DNA of 64,000 bases from Spirosoma arboris (GCF_009754945.1 NZ_WPIN01000015.1:62001-126000); one strand, 5' to 3'. Positions 34,714-43,942 are shown, numbered from the stretch's first letter. The notes: generated by a model not told the origin, from the sequence alone. Numbers and translations: made by a program.

Positions 34714-35295
34714 ATGAACGCCCATTTTCCTGCAATAACCATTTGTTTTTTAACACTCATTTTTAATGCGTGTAGCAGCCACCAGCCGACAGATACACAA
34801 GCTACAGACTCAACAACGATTGCAGCTGCTTCCAGACCAGATACAGAAGTGGAAATCACCGGACATATGGTTGATCTGGGTCTGACCGAAGCCACTGACT
34901 GGCGGGGAATTAATCTCGGGGATGAGTTTGCAAAAGTTAAAGGCCTCGAAAAAGGGGAGTCATTCGAAAGCGATGCCGAGCATATTGGCTATACGATTGA
35001 GTTAAAAAATCTTGAGTCGGCGGATATGCTTTATTACCAAACCGATAAAAAAGTGTCGGCTATTGATGTGGATTTGTTTCTGAATAGCCGACAGTCTGTG
35101 ACTGACTATCAGAAAGATTTGGAATCTTACTTTACGGGCCGTTATGGAGCCCCTAAACCCGGTGATGGTGGCACTGTTTGGACAGAGCAGAAAGGCTACA
35201 AGATTAGTCTGAAAGATGTTTCGAAAGGCAAAGATTTTGGGCTAAAAATCAAGATTGGCTTAGTGAATGGATCGCCTACAGCATCGAAAAAATAA
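34714..35295 (+). CDS. predicted lipoprotein of unknown function
   Basis: The 193-residue product has a lipobox F-N-A-C (Cys20) followed by a Thr/Ser-rich linker. The globular part contains W-R-G-I-N-L-G-D-E-F-A-K-V-K and Y-F-T-G-R-Y-G-A-P, which suggests one small alpha/beta domain. It has its own promoter box and a bidirectional terminator, so it is monocistronic. Family not recognised. Confidence 0.7.
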   Translation: MNAHFPAITICFLTLIFNACSSHQPTDTQATDSTTIAAASRPDTEVEITGHMVDLGLTEATDWRGINLGDEFAKVKGLEKGESFESDAEHIGYTIELKNLESADMLYYQTDKKVSAIDVDLFLNSRQSVTDYQKDLESYFTGRYGAPKPGDGGTVWTEQKGYKISLKDVSKGKDFGLKIKIGLVNGSPTASKK

Positions 35296-35304
35296 TGTCG
35301 AATA

Positions 35305-35340
35305 AATAAGGCCAGCCCGTTTCGAGCTGGCCTTATTTTT
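35305..35340. terminator. bidirectional intrinsic terminator
   Basis: AATAAGGCCAGC (35305-35316) pairs with GCTGGCCTTATT (35326-35337), followed by T residues on one strand and preceded by A residues on the other. It serves the lipoprotein gene and, on the minus strand, lepA. Confidence 0.9.
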
Positions 35341-37126
35341 AATTTATTTTCAGTACTGCCATAAAGGCTTCCTGCGGGATTTCGACATTGCCGACTTGTC
35401 GCATTCGTTTCTTTCCTTTTTTCTGCTTGTCGAGCAGTTTACGCTTACGGGAAATATCACCACCATAACACTTCGCTAATACGTCTTTGCGTAGAGCGCT
35501 CAGGGTTTCGCGGGCAATGATCTTCTGGCCAATGGCTGCCTGAATCGCGATTTCAAACTGTTGACGGGGGATTAACTCGCGGAGCTTTTCACACAGTTTT
35601 TTACCCCATTCGTACGACTTCGAGCGGTGAACAATGGCTGAGAGCGCATCGACTTTATCGCCGTTGAGCATCACGTCGAGCTTCACCATGTCCGATTCGC
35701 GGTTGTCCATAAACTCGTAGTCGAGAGATGCATAGCCGCGCGAAATCGTCTTGAGTTTATCGAAAAAGTCGAACACGACTTCGGCCAAGGGCATCTCGAA
35801 CTGAAGCTCAACACGTTCAGCGGTTAGATATACCTGGTTTTTAAGTAAACTCCGTTTATCCATACAGAGGCTCATAATACCACCGACATATTCAGCCTTT
35901 GTGATAATCTGTGCCCGGATAAACGGTTCTTCAATATAGTCGATCAGGTTCGGTTCGGGCATTTCAGCGGGGGCCGATACCTGAATTTCTTCGCCTTTAG
36001 TGGTCACCACCTCGAAACGTACCGATGGCACCGTGGTAATCACGGTCATGTCGAATTCGCGCTCCAGGCGTTCCTGCACAATTTCCATATGGAGCATACC
36101 GAGGAAACCGCACCGGAAGCCAAAGCCCAAAGCTGCTGATGTTTCGGGTTCCCATACGAGGGCTGCATCATTAAGCTGGAGCTTTTCCATCGCATCGCGG
36201 AGGTCTTCGAATTCGCTGGTTTCTACCGGATAAATACCGGCAAACACCATTGGTTTCACTTCGGAGAAACCCTGAATAGCCAAACTGGCGGGATTGTCGA
36301 CCGTTGTAACAGTATCGCCAACTTTTACTTCTTTGGCCACTTTAATGCCCGAAATCAGATATCCTACGTCGCCACACTCGATCACATCTTTTGGAACCTG
36401 CACTAAGCCGAGTGTTCCTACCTCATCTGCAAAGTATTCTTTTCCGGTATTCATAAACTTAACCCGGTCACCCTTACGAATACGGCCGTTTTTAACTCGG
36501 AAAATAACTTCGATACCCCGATATGAATTGAAGTGCGAATCGAAGATTAATGCCTGCAAGGGACCAGACGGATCGCCTTGAGGGGCTGGAATCCGTTCCA
36601 CAATGGCGGCCAGAATTTCAGGGACACCGATCCCTTCTTTACCTGATGCTGGAATAATATCATCACGGTCGCAGCCGAGCAGGTCCACCATCTCGTCCTT
36701 AATCTCTTCGGGCATAGCACCCGGCAGGTCAATCTTGTTCAGGACGGGGATGATAACCAAGTCATTGTTCAGGGCCAGATACAAATTTGAGATCGTCTGT
36801 GCCTCAGTTCCCTGCGATGCATCTACCAAAAGTAACGCCCCTTCACAAGCTGCGATTGATCGCGAAACCTCATAAGAAAAGTCAACGTGTCCTGGTGTGT
36901 CAATAAGGTTTAGGGTATATAGCTCGCCCTTGTGCATATATTCCATCTGAATCGCGTGGCTCTTGATCGTAATACCACGTTCACGTTCCAGATCCATATC
37001 GTCGAGCAATTGAGCCTGCATATCGCGGGCGCCTACGGTCTTGGTGAACTCTAATAATCGGTCGGCCAGGGTGCTTTTACCGTGGTCGATGTGAGCAATA
37101 ATGCAAAAATTACGGATATGTTTCAC
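35339..37126 (-). CDS. lepA: elongation factor 4 (LepA), ribosome back-translocase GTPase
   Basis: The 595-residue length agrees with the family when the GTG at 37126 is used (V-K-H-I-R-N-F-C-I-I-A-H-I-D-H-G-K-S). An open frame continues upstream to a TTG, but adds a non-conserved extension. The G1 motif A-H-I-D-H-G-K-S, G3 D-T-P-G-H-V-D-F and G4 N-K-I-D-L-P are present. The LepA-specific C-terminal domain ends with S-R-K-R-K-L-L-D-K-Q-K-K-G-K-K-R. It acts on stalled or mistranslocated ribosomes. Confidence 0.97.
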   Translation of the reverse strand: MKHIRNFCIIAHIDHGKSTLADRLLEFTKTVGARDMQAQLLDDMDLERERGITIKSHAIQMEYMHKGELYTLNLIDTPGHVDFSYEVSRSIAACEGALLLVDASQGTEAQTISNLYLALNNDLVIIPVLNKIDLPGAMPEEIKDEMVDLLGCDRDDIIPASGKEGIGVPEILAAIVERIPAPQGDPSGPLQALIFDSHFNSYRGIEVIFRVKNGRIRKGDRVKFMNTGKEYFADEVGTLGLVQVPKDVIECGDVGYLISGIKVAKEVKVGDTVTTVDNPASLAIQGFSEVKPMVFAGIYPVETSEFEDLRDAMEKLQLNDAALVWEPETSAALGFGFRCGFLGMLHMEIVQERLEREFDMTVITTVPSVRFEVVTTKGEEIQVSAPAEMPEPNLIDYIEEPFIRAQIITKAEYVGGIMSLCMDKRSLLKNQVYLTAERVELQFEMPLAEVVFDFFDKLKTISRGYASLDYEFMDNRESDMVKLDVMLNGDKVDALSAIVHRSKSYEWGKKLCEKLRELIPRQQFEIAIQAAIGQKIIARETLSALRKDVLAKCYGGDISRKRKLLDKQKKGKKRMRQVGNVEIPQEAFMAVLKIN

Positions 37127-37206
37127 GTTGGAATAACGGAGGATTCTACTAAATAAACTGCAAAAATACGCAAAAAAGTCGGGGTTAAGGCTAGAAACAA
37201 ATCCGG

Positions 37207-37246
37207 CAAAAAAAAACAAACGCCGGACTCATCGGGGAGCCGGCGT
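37207..37246 (-). terminator. intrinsic terminator of the tRNA-like transcript
   Basis: On the minus strand ACGCCGG (37246-37240) and CCGGCGT (37226-37220) form the stem, followed by a run of T residues (37219-37209, interrupted by one G). It ends the transcript that starts near 37498 and separates it from lepA. Confidence 0.85.
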
Positions 37247-37284
37247 GTTCAATTACACTTCATCAACAAACTAAAAACCAAATG

Positions 37285-37441
37285 CTGTAGGAGGGGGACT
37301 CGAACCGCCCACGGTGCAGTTAGCCACAGTACAACTCTGGTGGTCAACCCCAGTCGCCACGAGGGCGGCATTATGCTGTGTTTATCCTTTATCACCACCC
37401 CCGAGACAGGAGGGCACGTCTGCCAATTTCGACATCCTACA
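37285..37441 (-). ncRNA. tRNA-like RNA with type II geometry and an insert of about 88 nt
   Basis: Read on the minus strand, this folds as a tRNA. The 7-bp acceptor is perfect: TGTAGGA (37441-37435) / TCCTACA (37292-37286). TG follows at positions 8-9, then a Leu/Ser-type D arm with AAATTGGCAGA in the loop and an anticodon stem CCCTC/GGGGG with loop CTGTCTC. The T arm is GGCGG-TTCGAGT-CCCCC (one C-C mismatch). The loop reads anticodon GUC with T at position 37, which is unusual. Between the anticodon arm and the T arm lie about 88 nt (37397-37310) with two further hairpins, far more than any normal variable arm. No CCA is encoded. It has its own promoter and terminator. Confidence 0.6.
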
Positions 37442-37501
37442 GTGTGAGGAAAAAAAGCCAAGAAGACCGGCGTGTGACCCCGCTCGATCAACTTGACAAT
37501 A

Positions 37502-37533
37502 CAAAGATAGCTTATCTATGAGCTGTATTGCAA
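37502..37533 (-). promoter_or_regulatory. strong promoter for the tRNA-like transcript
   Basis: On the minus strand, TTG (37533-37531) is 24 nt upstream of TATCTTTG (37509-37502), an exact match to the Bacteroidota -33/-7 pattern. Transcription should start near 37498, giving a leader of about 57 nt before the tRNA-like part. Confidence 0.75.
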
Positions 37534-37581
37534 ATTTTACATAAAAATTTCTTAAAAATTATAATAGGTTCAAAAAATAAA

Positions 37582-37589
37582 TACTTTTG
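37582..37589 (+). promoter_or_regulatory. candidate -7 box TACTTTTG for the Lrp-type regulator
   Basis: It matches TAnnTTTG and lies 27 nt before the start codon at 37617, divergent from the tRNA-like promoter. The intervening A/T-rich stretch could hold operator sites for the regulator itself. Confidence 0.55.
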
Positions 37590-37616
37590 TTGTGACTCAT
37601 CAAAAATAAAGCCGAT

Positions 37617-38090
37617 ATGACCGAAAAAAATTTAGAAATTGATAATACTGATCTTAAAATACTAAGTTTATTGATGCAGGACGCTAATATGGCTTATACC
37701 GAAATTGGCAAGCGGATATTCGTATCGGGTGGTACGGTTCATGTTCGTATGAATAAACTGAAGCAAATGGGCATTGTTCGGGGGTCACAATTAGTCATCG
37801 ACCATGCCAAGCTCGGTTGGGATATTAGTGCGTTTTTGGGTATTTATTTGGACAAAAGTTCACTTTACGAAGAAGTTTCCAAACAACTGGAAAAAATCCC
37901 CGAGGTCGTTAATGTTCATTATACAACTGGTATATATAGCATTTTTGCCAAAATCGTTTGCCGGGATACGCAACATTTACGCGAAGTGCTGCACGATAAG
38001 ATTCAGAAAGTAGCTGGTATTCAGCGAACGGAAACGTTTATTTCTCTCGAAGAAAGTGTTAATCGGCCAATCCCCTTTGCAGAGAGTTGA
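37617..38090 (+). CDS. Lrp/AsnC-family transcriptional regulator
   Basis: The 157-residue product has an N-terminal winged HTH (D-N-T-D-L-K-I-L-S-L-L-M-Q-D-A-N, then S-G-G-T-V-H-V-R-M-N-K-L as the recognition helix) and a C-terminal RAM domain (V-V-N-V-H-Y-T-T-G-I-Y-S-I-F) that binds amino-acid effectors and mediates oligomerisation. The target is unknown; such proteins often regulate their own or a neighbouring gene, and here the divergent neighbour is the tRNA-like RNA. Confidence 0.93.
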   Translation: MTEKNLEIDNTDLKILSLLMQDANMAYTEIGKRIFVSGGTVHVRMNKLKQMGIVRGSQLVIDHAKLGWDISAFLGIYLDKSSLYEEVSKQLEKIPEVVNVHYTTGIYSIFAKIVCRDTQHLREVLHDKIQKVAGIQRTETFISLEESVNRPIPFAES

Positions 38091-38196
38091 ATTTCAGGTT
38101 TTCAATGGGGTAAGAGTGATTTTAACAGCAGGCAACTTGAAACGTTGAACTTGAAACTTGAAACCATGTGTTATACTCATCAATAAACACAAATTC

Positions 38197-38736
38197 ATGC
38201 TACCCAAAATTCATGCAACAACAGTGGTTGGTATTCGACACAATGGGCAAGTGGCCCTTGGTGCCGATGGACAGGCTACTATGGGCAATACCGTTGCCAA
38301 AAGTAATGTTAAGAAAGTACGCGTGTTGATGGGCGGCAAGGTACTCGCTGGTTTCGCCGGTTCTACTGCCGATGCATTTACGCTCATCGAACGCTTTGAA
38401 GAAAAACTAAATGCCTACGGTGGCAACCTAAAACGGGCAGCTATCGAACTGGCAAAGGATTGGCGGACAGATCGTTATCTTCGTAAATTAGAAGCAATGC
38501 TTATCGTAGCATCGAAAGATGATCTACTTCTTATATCGGGGACGGGTGATGTCATTGAACCTGATCATGACGTTGCGGCCATCGGCTCCGGCGGTATGTA
38601 TGCCCAATCGGCGGCCATTGCGCTGAAGAAACATGCAACGGCTTTGTCTGCGGAAGAAATGGTTCGCGAGAGCCTGCATATTGCCGCCGATGTATGTATT
38701 TATACAAACCATAATTTAGTGGTTGAGACGTTATAG
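38197..38736 (+). CDS. hslV: ATP-dependent protease proteolytic subunit HslV
   Basis: Start at the ATG at 38197 (179 residues). Processing before T8 (M-L-P-K-I-H-A / T-T-V-V-G) exposes the catalytic N-terminal Thr. Other family blocks are G-A-D-G-Q-A-T-M-G-N-T-V, K-V-L-A-G-F-A-G-S-T-A-D-A and I-G-S-G-G-M-Y-A-Q-S-A-A. HslV forms a double-hexamer chamber with the HslU ATPase, whose gene is not in this window. Confidence 0.96.
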   Translation: MLPKIHATTVVGIRHNGQVALGADGQATMGNTVAKSNVKKVRVLMGGKVLAGFAGSTADAFTLIERFEEKLNAYGGNLKRAAIELAKDWRTDRYLRKLEAMLIVASKDDLLLISGTGDVIEPDHDVAAIGSGGMYAQSAAIALKKHATALSAEEMVRESLHIAADVCIYTNHNLVVETL

Positions 38737-38804
38737 ATGTATAGAACTGGTTAGTATCGCCGATTGGTGGGACAAGAAAATTCACTCAGGTAGCGGTTCT
38801 TTTT

Positions 38805-38812
38805 TACATTTG
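38805..38812 (+). promoter_or_regulatory. candidate -7 box TACATTTG for the histidine kinase
   Basis: It matches TAnnTTTG and lies 23 nt before the start codon at 38836, with no clear -33 TTG. Confidence 0.5.
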
Positions 38813-38835
38813 TTGTAGATACATCACTTTACGTT

Positions 38836-40314
38836 ATGAAAATCGCCCCACAATTTGCTCCAAGGCTTATGAACCGTCGCATTGCGTTGGGGTTCATTGT
38901 AGCTGTGGTGCTCATTGCATCGGGTTTTATCATATCGTTTTATAGCTATAATCAGTATAGTGATGACACGAAGCGCGTTCGTCATACATACGAAGTGACA
39001 GGTACCCTTGAGAGAATTCTGTCCTCAGTTAAGGATGCAGAAACAGGGTCCAGAGGATATATTATCAGTAACGATACGGCTTACCTGGCACCTTATAAAC
39101 TGGCTCTGAGTCTACTGCCGGAACAAATAAATCAGTTGCGTATTCTCGGAAATGACAACCGGGTTCAGATTCAGCGTCGGGTTATACTTGAACAATTGAT
39201 TAAGGATAAGCTAGCGATCACAAAAATTCGGCTTGGAGTCCCTATTTCAGATAAAAGAAATCAGGCAGTTAATGTAGAAAGCAAACGGACCATGGATGCC
39301 CTCCGACGGCATGTAGCGTTGATGGTTGATACCGAACGGATACTCATGGAAACGAGAAACCGTCAGGCTGGGCGGTCATTCCGAAATACACTCGTTATTA
39401 TTTTTGGACTTTCGTTGCTGACGTTTATGGTCTTGGCCATCTCTTATCGTTTGCTGGAACAGGAACTTATTCATCGTCAGGCAACTGAAGATCAGCTTCG
39501 AGAGTACGAAGCTCAGCTTAAAGGCCAGATTCGACAACTGGAAACTTCTAATGAAGAACTGGAACGCTTTGCATTTGTGGCAAGTCATGATTTACAGGAA
39601 CCACTGCGGAAAATTCAGTCGTTTTCCAATTTGATTACAGACCGCTACAGTAACCTTTTCGATGCCGATAGCCTATTATTTATGGGCAAAATTTCGCACT
39701 CTGCCGAGCGAATGTCCAAGCTCATTAAAGATTTATTAAACTTCTCGAGGATTTCTAACCACCAGGAAGATTTCAAATCTGTTCCACTGAGTGACATAAT
39801 TCAACGCATTCTAGATGATCAGGAACTTCGGATCAAGGGACTGGATGTACAGGTTGATATCGGAGAATTACCTGTTATTCAGGCCGTTGCCAGCCAAATG
39901 GATCATTTGTTTAATAATCTTATTTCAAATGCACTTAAATTCGCTAAGCCAGGCGTTCGACCTTTGTTGCGCATTCGGGCAAGATTAATCAATGGAGAAG
40001 AGTATGCTGGATTGACGCTGGATCGCTCTTATTTTGAGATTACTATTGAAGATAATGGAATTGGATTTGAGGAGAAATATTTAGACCACATCTTTAAGGT
40101 TTTTCAACGATTACACGGCAAAACTGCTTTCGAAGGAACTGGTATTGGACTGGCCATTTGTAAGCGGGTTGTTATGTATCATCATGGGTATATTACGGCC
40201 CGAAGTAGGCCTAATGAGGGTGCTACTTTCGTGGTCGTTTTGCCGGAAAGCCAATCGCTACAACATTATGACAGACCAACTTCAGCCGAAATTTATTCAT
40301 ATCCTGCTCGTTGA
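38836..40314 (+). CDS. sensor histidine kinase with CHASE3 domain
   Basis: The 492-residue product has two transmembrane helices (about 16-36 and 183-203) flanking a CHASE3 sensor (K-D-A-E-T-G-S-R-G-Y-I-I-S-N-D). The dimerisation helix has phospho-acceptor H-D-L-Q-E-P-L-R-K (His about 249). The ATPase domain has the N box N-N-L-I-S-N-A-L-K-F and E-D-N-G-I-G-F plus G-T-G-I-G-L-A-I. Related kinases are of the phytochrome-like/Rcp1-partner type. Its 3' end overlaps the receiver gene by 47 bp. Confidence 0.93.
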   Translation: MKIAPQFAPRLMNRRIALGFIVAVVLIASGFIISFYSYNQYSDDTKRVRHTYEVTGTLERILSSVKDAETGSRGYIISNDTAYLAPYKLALSLLPEQINQLRILGNDNRVQIQRRVILEQLIKDKLAITKIRLGVPISDKRNQAVNVESKRTMDALRRHVALMVDTERILMETRNRQAGRSFRNTLVIIFGLSLLTFMVLAISYRLLEQELIHRQATEDQLREYEAQLKGQIRQLETSNEELERFAFVASHDLQEPLRKIQSFSNLITDRYSNLFDADSLLFMGKISHSAERMSKLIKDLLNFSRISNHQEDFKSVPLSDIIQRILDDQELRIKGLDVQVDIGELPVIQAVASQMDHLFNNLISNALKFAKPGVRPLLRIRARLINGEEYAGLTLDRSYFEITIEDNGIGFEEKYLDHIFKVFQRLHGKTAFEGTGIGLAICKRVVMYHHGYITARSRPNEGATFVVVLPESQSLQHYDRPTSAEIYSYPAR

Positions 40315-40732
40315 CGACGACGAAGATGATCGTTATCTAACGCGGGAGGCATTTCACCAGCATTACCCGTCTAGCCGTATTTCGTTTGCTGAAGACGGAG
40401 AGGACTTGATGGATTTTCTCTCCTATAGAGGGCGATATGCCGGGGCCGATCATACGTTGCCTGAGCTAATTCTGCTGGACCTGAATATGCCTCGTAAAGA
40501 CGGCCGAGAGGCTCTTCGTGAAATTAAAGCCGACGAGCAATTTCGACACATTCCCATTGTGGTGTTAACCACTTCGGATGCTAAAGACGACGTTGAAACA
40601 TCGTATTTCAATGGTGCTAATAGCTTCATTACCAAACCACCAACCTTTCAGCGGCTCAGCGAAGTAACTAAAGCTATTGGCCAATACTGGTTTAACGTGG
40701 TGACAATATGCGAGCACGAGGAAGAGAAGTGA
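40268..40732 (+). CDS. Rcp1-type single-domain response regulator
   Basis: The 154-residue receiver domain has the acidic pocket V-D-D-D-E-D-D (16-20), phospho-acceptor Asp71 (L-L-D-L-N-M-P), switch T-T-S and Lys in F-I-T-K-P-P. The insert S-Y-R-G-R-Y-A-G-A before the Asp strand is characteristic of the Rcp1 group. No output domain, so it probably relays phosphate or binds a partner. It overlaps the kinase gene in another frame, giving strong translational coupling. Confidence 0.92.
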   Translation: MTDQLQPKFIHILLVDDDEDDRYLTREAFHQHYPSSRISFAEDGEDLMDFLSYRGRYAGADHTLPELILLDLNMPRKDGREALREIKADEQFRHIPIVVLTTSDAKDDVETSYFNGANSFITKPPTFQRLSEVTKAIGQYWFNVVTICEHEEEK

Positions 40733-40814
40733 GTGGAGTAGGTGAAGTGGGTGGAGTAAGTTTAACTAACTTGTTACGTTCTATCCTTACTCCACCCACT
40801 TCACCTACTCCACT
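40732..40814. repeat. perfect 29-bp inverted repeat with GTGGAGTAGGTGAAG arms
   Basis: The arms at 40732-40760 and 40786-40814 are exact reverse complements. They join the stop codons of two converging genes (the receiver and dacB) and could terminate both transcripts. Confidence 0.9.
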
Positions 40815-42360
40815 AATTACTTCCCTTTAGCCCAACCAATCCTACAAAAATCTTCTCTAATTCGTTGGTAACGGTACGGCTTTGACCAGGTGTGAATTTG
40901 TTGACTAATACACAGAAACTCATTTGTTCGCCGTCTATGGCGGTGAAATACCCCGCATAAGCCCTGACGCCTTCAATCGAGCCGCTTTTCGCCCGGATAT
41001 TGCCGGCTGCCGCTGTACCTCGGGCCAGACTTCGTACAGTACCCGTTTGCCCCACTATTGGAATCGTTTCGTAGAATTGAGGGAAGGTTTTTTCCCGGCC
41101 CATAGCACTCAAAATACCGGTCATATTATCGGCGGTAAGGGCACCTACGGTCGATAATCCACTTCCATCCCGAATCCGGAATCCATCTACATTAACACCT
41201 TTACTTTTCCAGAATGCAATCAATGCCTCCAGACTGGCGCTTGTCGATTTCACGTTTTTGTTGAGAGCCAGCGCTGCTGTGCGTAAAAAAGCTTCAGCGT
41301 AGAGGTTGATACTCTGAAAGTTAGTCTGTTGAACTAATTCACTTAGTATTGGAGATTTATGCTGATTAAGAACGATCCGTTTACTTGTTATTGGAATGTT
41401 GGTTGGTAAACCACCGCCTATTGAGACGGGTGGACTACTAATAGTTATATTTTCCTGAACCAATTGGTTCTGGAGGGCATAAGCAGCAAAATAAGCGGGA
41501 TCGGGTAACGAACCTTTCACACTAAACTCATTGGCAGGTTCGCCAAGTGGGGCCTTGCCGGTTAGCCATTGCTGGTTCATAAAGGGAACGCCGTAAATAT
41601 TTACCTGATCGCCGGTATTAGCGGCATCAGTTGTGACGGTATTGCGGAATGTAAGATAGGGAACTGCCGGGTCGGTGCGTAACACAGTGGTCGGTGCACC
41701 CACTGTTTTGCCCGGTCTGAAAAACACACGAAACAGGTTTTCGTTAATATTAAGAGCACTAAGGCTGGCTCCATAATAGTTGCCTAAATCGCCAAAAGGC
41801 CAGGTATCGGGGGTTGTAAGATCATCGTATAGACTGGCATCACCCACAACCATACCCTGAATTTTACGAATCCCTGCTGATTTGACGGCTTCTGACCAGC
41901 TTTTGAGTAGAGCCTGCAAATCATAGTAATTAGTAAATCGCCAGCTTCCCAAAGACGGATCGCCAGTACCGCGAATATACAGGTTGCCGGTTAGAACACT
42001 GTCTTTAATAGTACCATCGTATTCGAGATAGGTGGTATAAGTGTAATTACTACCTAATACTGCTAGAGCTGTAGCGGTTGTAATGAGTTTCAGTGTTGAG
42101 GCCGAAGGTAAGCTCATCCGGGCATTGTAACCGATTAGTTCTTCGCCATCGCGCACACGACGAACGGATAGCGCAACGGTTCCAAAACGTGTAGCCGGGC
42201 CAGACTGAAAAGACTCGACCAGACTCATTAGGTGCTGAGTCGCCAGTGAATCAGCAGAGTGCGCTGCCTGCGACAGGGCAGGTGTAGGCGTGAAATGTAT
42301 AAGGAAACAAGCAAGTAGAGTGGATGACAAATAAGCCGTAAAACGGGGAATACTGCGCAT
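40813..42360 (-). CDS. dacB: D-alanyl-D-alanine carboxypeptidase/endopeptidase (PBP4, family S13)
   Basis: The 515-residue product has a signal peptide (P-A-L-S-Q). The active-site S-T-L-K is at 88-91 (S-A-S-T-L-K-L). An S-G-L-S segment corresponds to the second box, and R-A-K-S-G-S-I-E-G-V-R matches the third (K-T/S-G). The long insert between boxes 1 and 2 (about 115-330) is the hallmark of S13. It trims or cleaves peptidoglycan cross-links in the periplasm. Confidence 0.93.
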   Translation of the reverse strand: MRSIPRFTAYLSSTLLACFLIHFTPTPALSQAAHSADSLATQHLMSLVESFQSGPATRFGTVALSVRRVRDGEELIGYNARMSLPSASTLKLITTATALAVLGSNYTYTTYLEYDGTIKDSVLTGNLYIRGTGDPSLGSWRFTNYYDLQALLKSWSEAVKSAGIRKIQGMVVGDASLYDDLTTPDTWPFGDLGNYYGASLSALNINENLFRVFFRPGKTVGAPTTVLRTDPAVPYLTFRNTVTTDAANTGDQVNIYGVPFMNQQWLTGKAPLGEPANEFSVKGSLPDPAYFAAYALQNQLVQENITISSPPVSIGGGLPTNIPITSKRIVLNQHKSPILSELVQQTNFQSINLYAEAFLRTAALALNKNVKSTSASLEALIAFWKSKGVNVDGFRIRDGSGLSTVGALTADNMTGILSAMGREKTFPQFYETIPIVGQTGTVRSLARGTAAAGNIRAKSGSIEGVRAYAGYFTAIDGEQMSFCVLVNKFTPGQSRTVTNELEKIFVGLVGLKGSN

Positions 42361-42494
42361 TTGGGAACAGTTAGGCGATTCGATGGGAATTTTCGTACTT
42401 TTGCAAACTTACGGAATTCACGCCACCTAACTTGCCTTAAGCCACCCTTCACAAGTCATCGAACTTACGATATTGATTAGTTAAAGTTGTACGC

Positions 42495-43925
42495 ATGAAA
42501 TTATCATTTCTGGGGGCAGCCCGGCAAGTAACAGGTAGTATGTACCTGCTGGAACTGGAGGATGATTACCGCATCCTGATTGACTGTGGCTCGGACATGG
42601 AGCGATCCAGTTCGAACGGTCAAACGGCCCCCGCCGTTACTCATCCGGGATTTTTCCCATTTGAGGCTTCAAGTATTAACCTGGTTCTGCTGACACATGC
42701 CCATGTAGACCACTCGGGTAATCTGCCTAACTTATTTCGGGAAGGTTATGAAGGGCAGATTCTGTGTACAGAACCTACCTTTGCATTGACCAATGTGCTC
42801 CTCAATGATGCGGCTTCGCTCAATCAAAAGCGCATTAACGAACTGAACGCCAGTAAGAAACAACGGGTAAAGGATCGCCAGGTACAGATGCAGAAAGATC
42901 TATTTCTGGGTCTGCAGGTCCGCGAAACGATGGAAAATGTTGTTCCTATTAGTTTCAACCGAAAGTTTAGAGTAGCTGATGGTATAGACGTGACCTTTAT
43001 TCCGGCAGGACATTTGCTGGGTGCCGCTCATATTGTGATCAATGTGATTGAAAATGGCGAACGTAAAAGCATCTGTTTCTCGGGCGACATTGGTCGCAAA
43101 AACTACCCGCTTTTAGTCGATCCAGCACCGGTACCTGCGGTCGATTATCTGGTCTGCGAAAGTACCTACGGCAACCGGCTTCATGAGAATACGATGTCGC
43201 CGGAAGACGCATTGGCCGATATTATTCAGCGGACCTGCATTGATATTCCTGGGCGACTCATTATTCCGTCCTTCAGCGTTGGCCGAACACAGGCACTTCT
43301 CTATACGCTCAACCGACTTTATACAGAACGGAACTTTCCGCCAATCCGGGTTTTCTCTGACAGTCCGATGGGGTATGAGAGTACCAAGATTTACATGCAG
43401 TATGTGAAAATGCTGAATGGAGAAGCCAAAGAGTTCTATAAGGAAAATGAAACCTTATTTGACTTCGAAAATTTTCAGTTTCTGGAATCATCAAAAGCCA
43501 GTAAAGCGGTATCAAACTATGGCGAGCCGTGCATAATCATTTCATCGTCGGGAATGGTACAGGGTGGACGGGTTGAGTATCACATTGCTGAGAATATTAG
43601 CAATCCTTACGCCACAATTCTGATTATTGGCTATTGTGCCGAAGGAACACTCGGCTGGCGGCTATTGAATGGCCAACAAACACTTAGTATAAAAGGTACG
43701 GATCATCAGGTGCTGGCTAACATTGAGAAAATTGATGTGTTTAGTGGACACGGAGATCGAAATGACCTGATTAATTTTGTGGGAATGCAGACGCCTGAAA
43801 CACTCAAGTCCATTTTCCTGGTTCATGGAGAATACGAGAGTATGGAATCTTTCAAAAATACACTGGCAGAAGAAGGCTTCCCACAGGTGATTATTCCGAA
43901 AAAAGGCGAGAGCTTTGACTTATAA
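42495..43925 (+). CDS. MBL-fold / beta-CASP RNA-processing-type hydrolase
   Basis: The 476-residue product has the metal-binding H-A-H-V-D-H (68-73), a later H in G-H-L-L-G-A-A-H and F-S-G-D-I-G-R. It continues with the beta-CASP domain (I-P-S-F-S-V-G-R-T-Q-A-L) and the C-terminal V-F-S-G-H-G-D-R and L-V-H-G-E motifs. The layout matches the CPSF73/Ysh1-like bacterial proteins that act as RNases. The substrate is not known. Confidence 0.9.
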   Translation: MKLSFLGAARQVTGSMYLLELEDDYRILIDCGSDMERSSSNGQTAPAVTHPGFFPFEASSINLVLLTHAHVDHSGNLPNLFREGYEGQILCTEPTFALTNVLLNDAASLNQKRINELNASKKQRVKDRQVQMQKDLFLGLQVRETMENVVPISFNRKFRVADGIDVTFIPAGHLLGAAHIVINVIENGERKSICFSGDIGRKNYPLLVDPAPVPAVDYLVCESTYGNRLHENTMSPEDALADIIQRTCIDIPGRLIIPSFSVGRTQALLYTLNRLYTERNFPPIRVFSDSPMGYESTKIYMQYVKMLNGEAKEFYKENETLFDFENFQFLESSKASKAVSNYGEPCIIISSSGMVQGGRVEYHIAENISNPYATILIIGYCAEGTLGWRLLNGQQTLSIKGTDHQVLANIEKIDVFSGHGDRNDLINFVGMQTPETLKSIFLVHGEYESMESFKNTLAEEGFPQVIIPKKGESFDL

Positions 43926-43942
43926 ATGATGAAATCTAAATT

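Noticed and set aside
37127..37219. Upstream extension of lepA
   Set aside because: LepA proteins begin at K-H-I-R-N-F; the extension is not conserved, and the GTG at 37126 gives the standard length.
37249..37491. Open frame of 80 codons on the minus strand over the tRNA-like region
   Set aside because: The nucleotide sequence is explained by RNA stems and loops, and the translation has no protein-like pattern.
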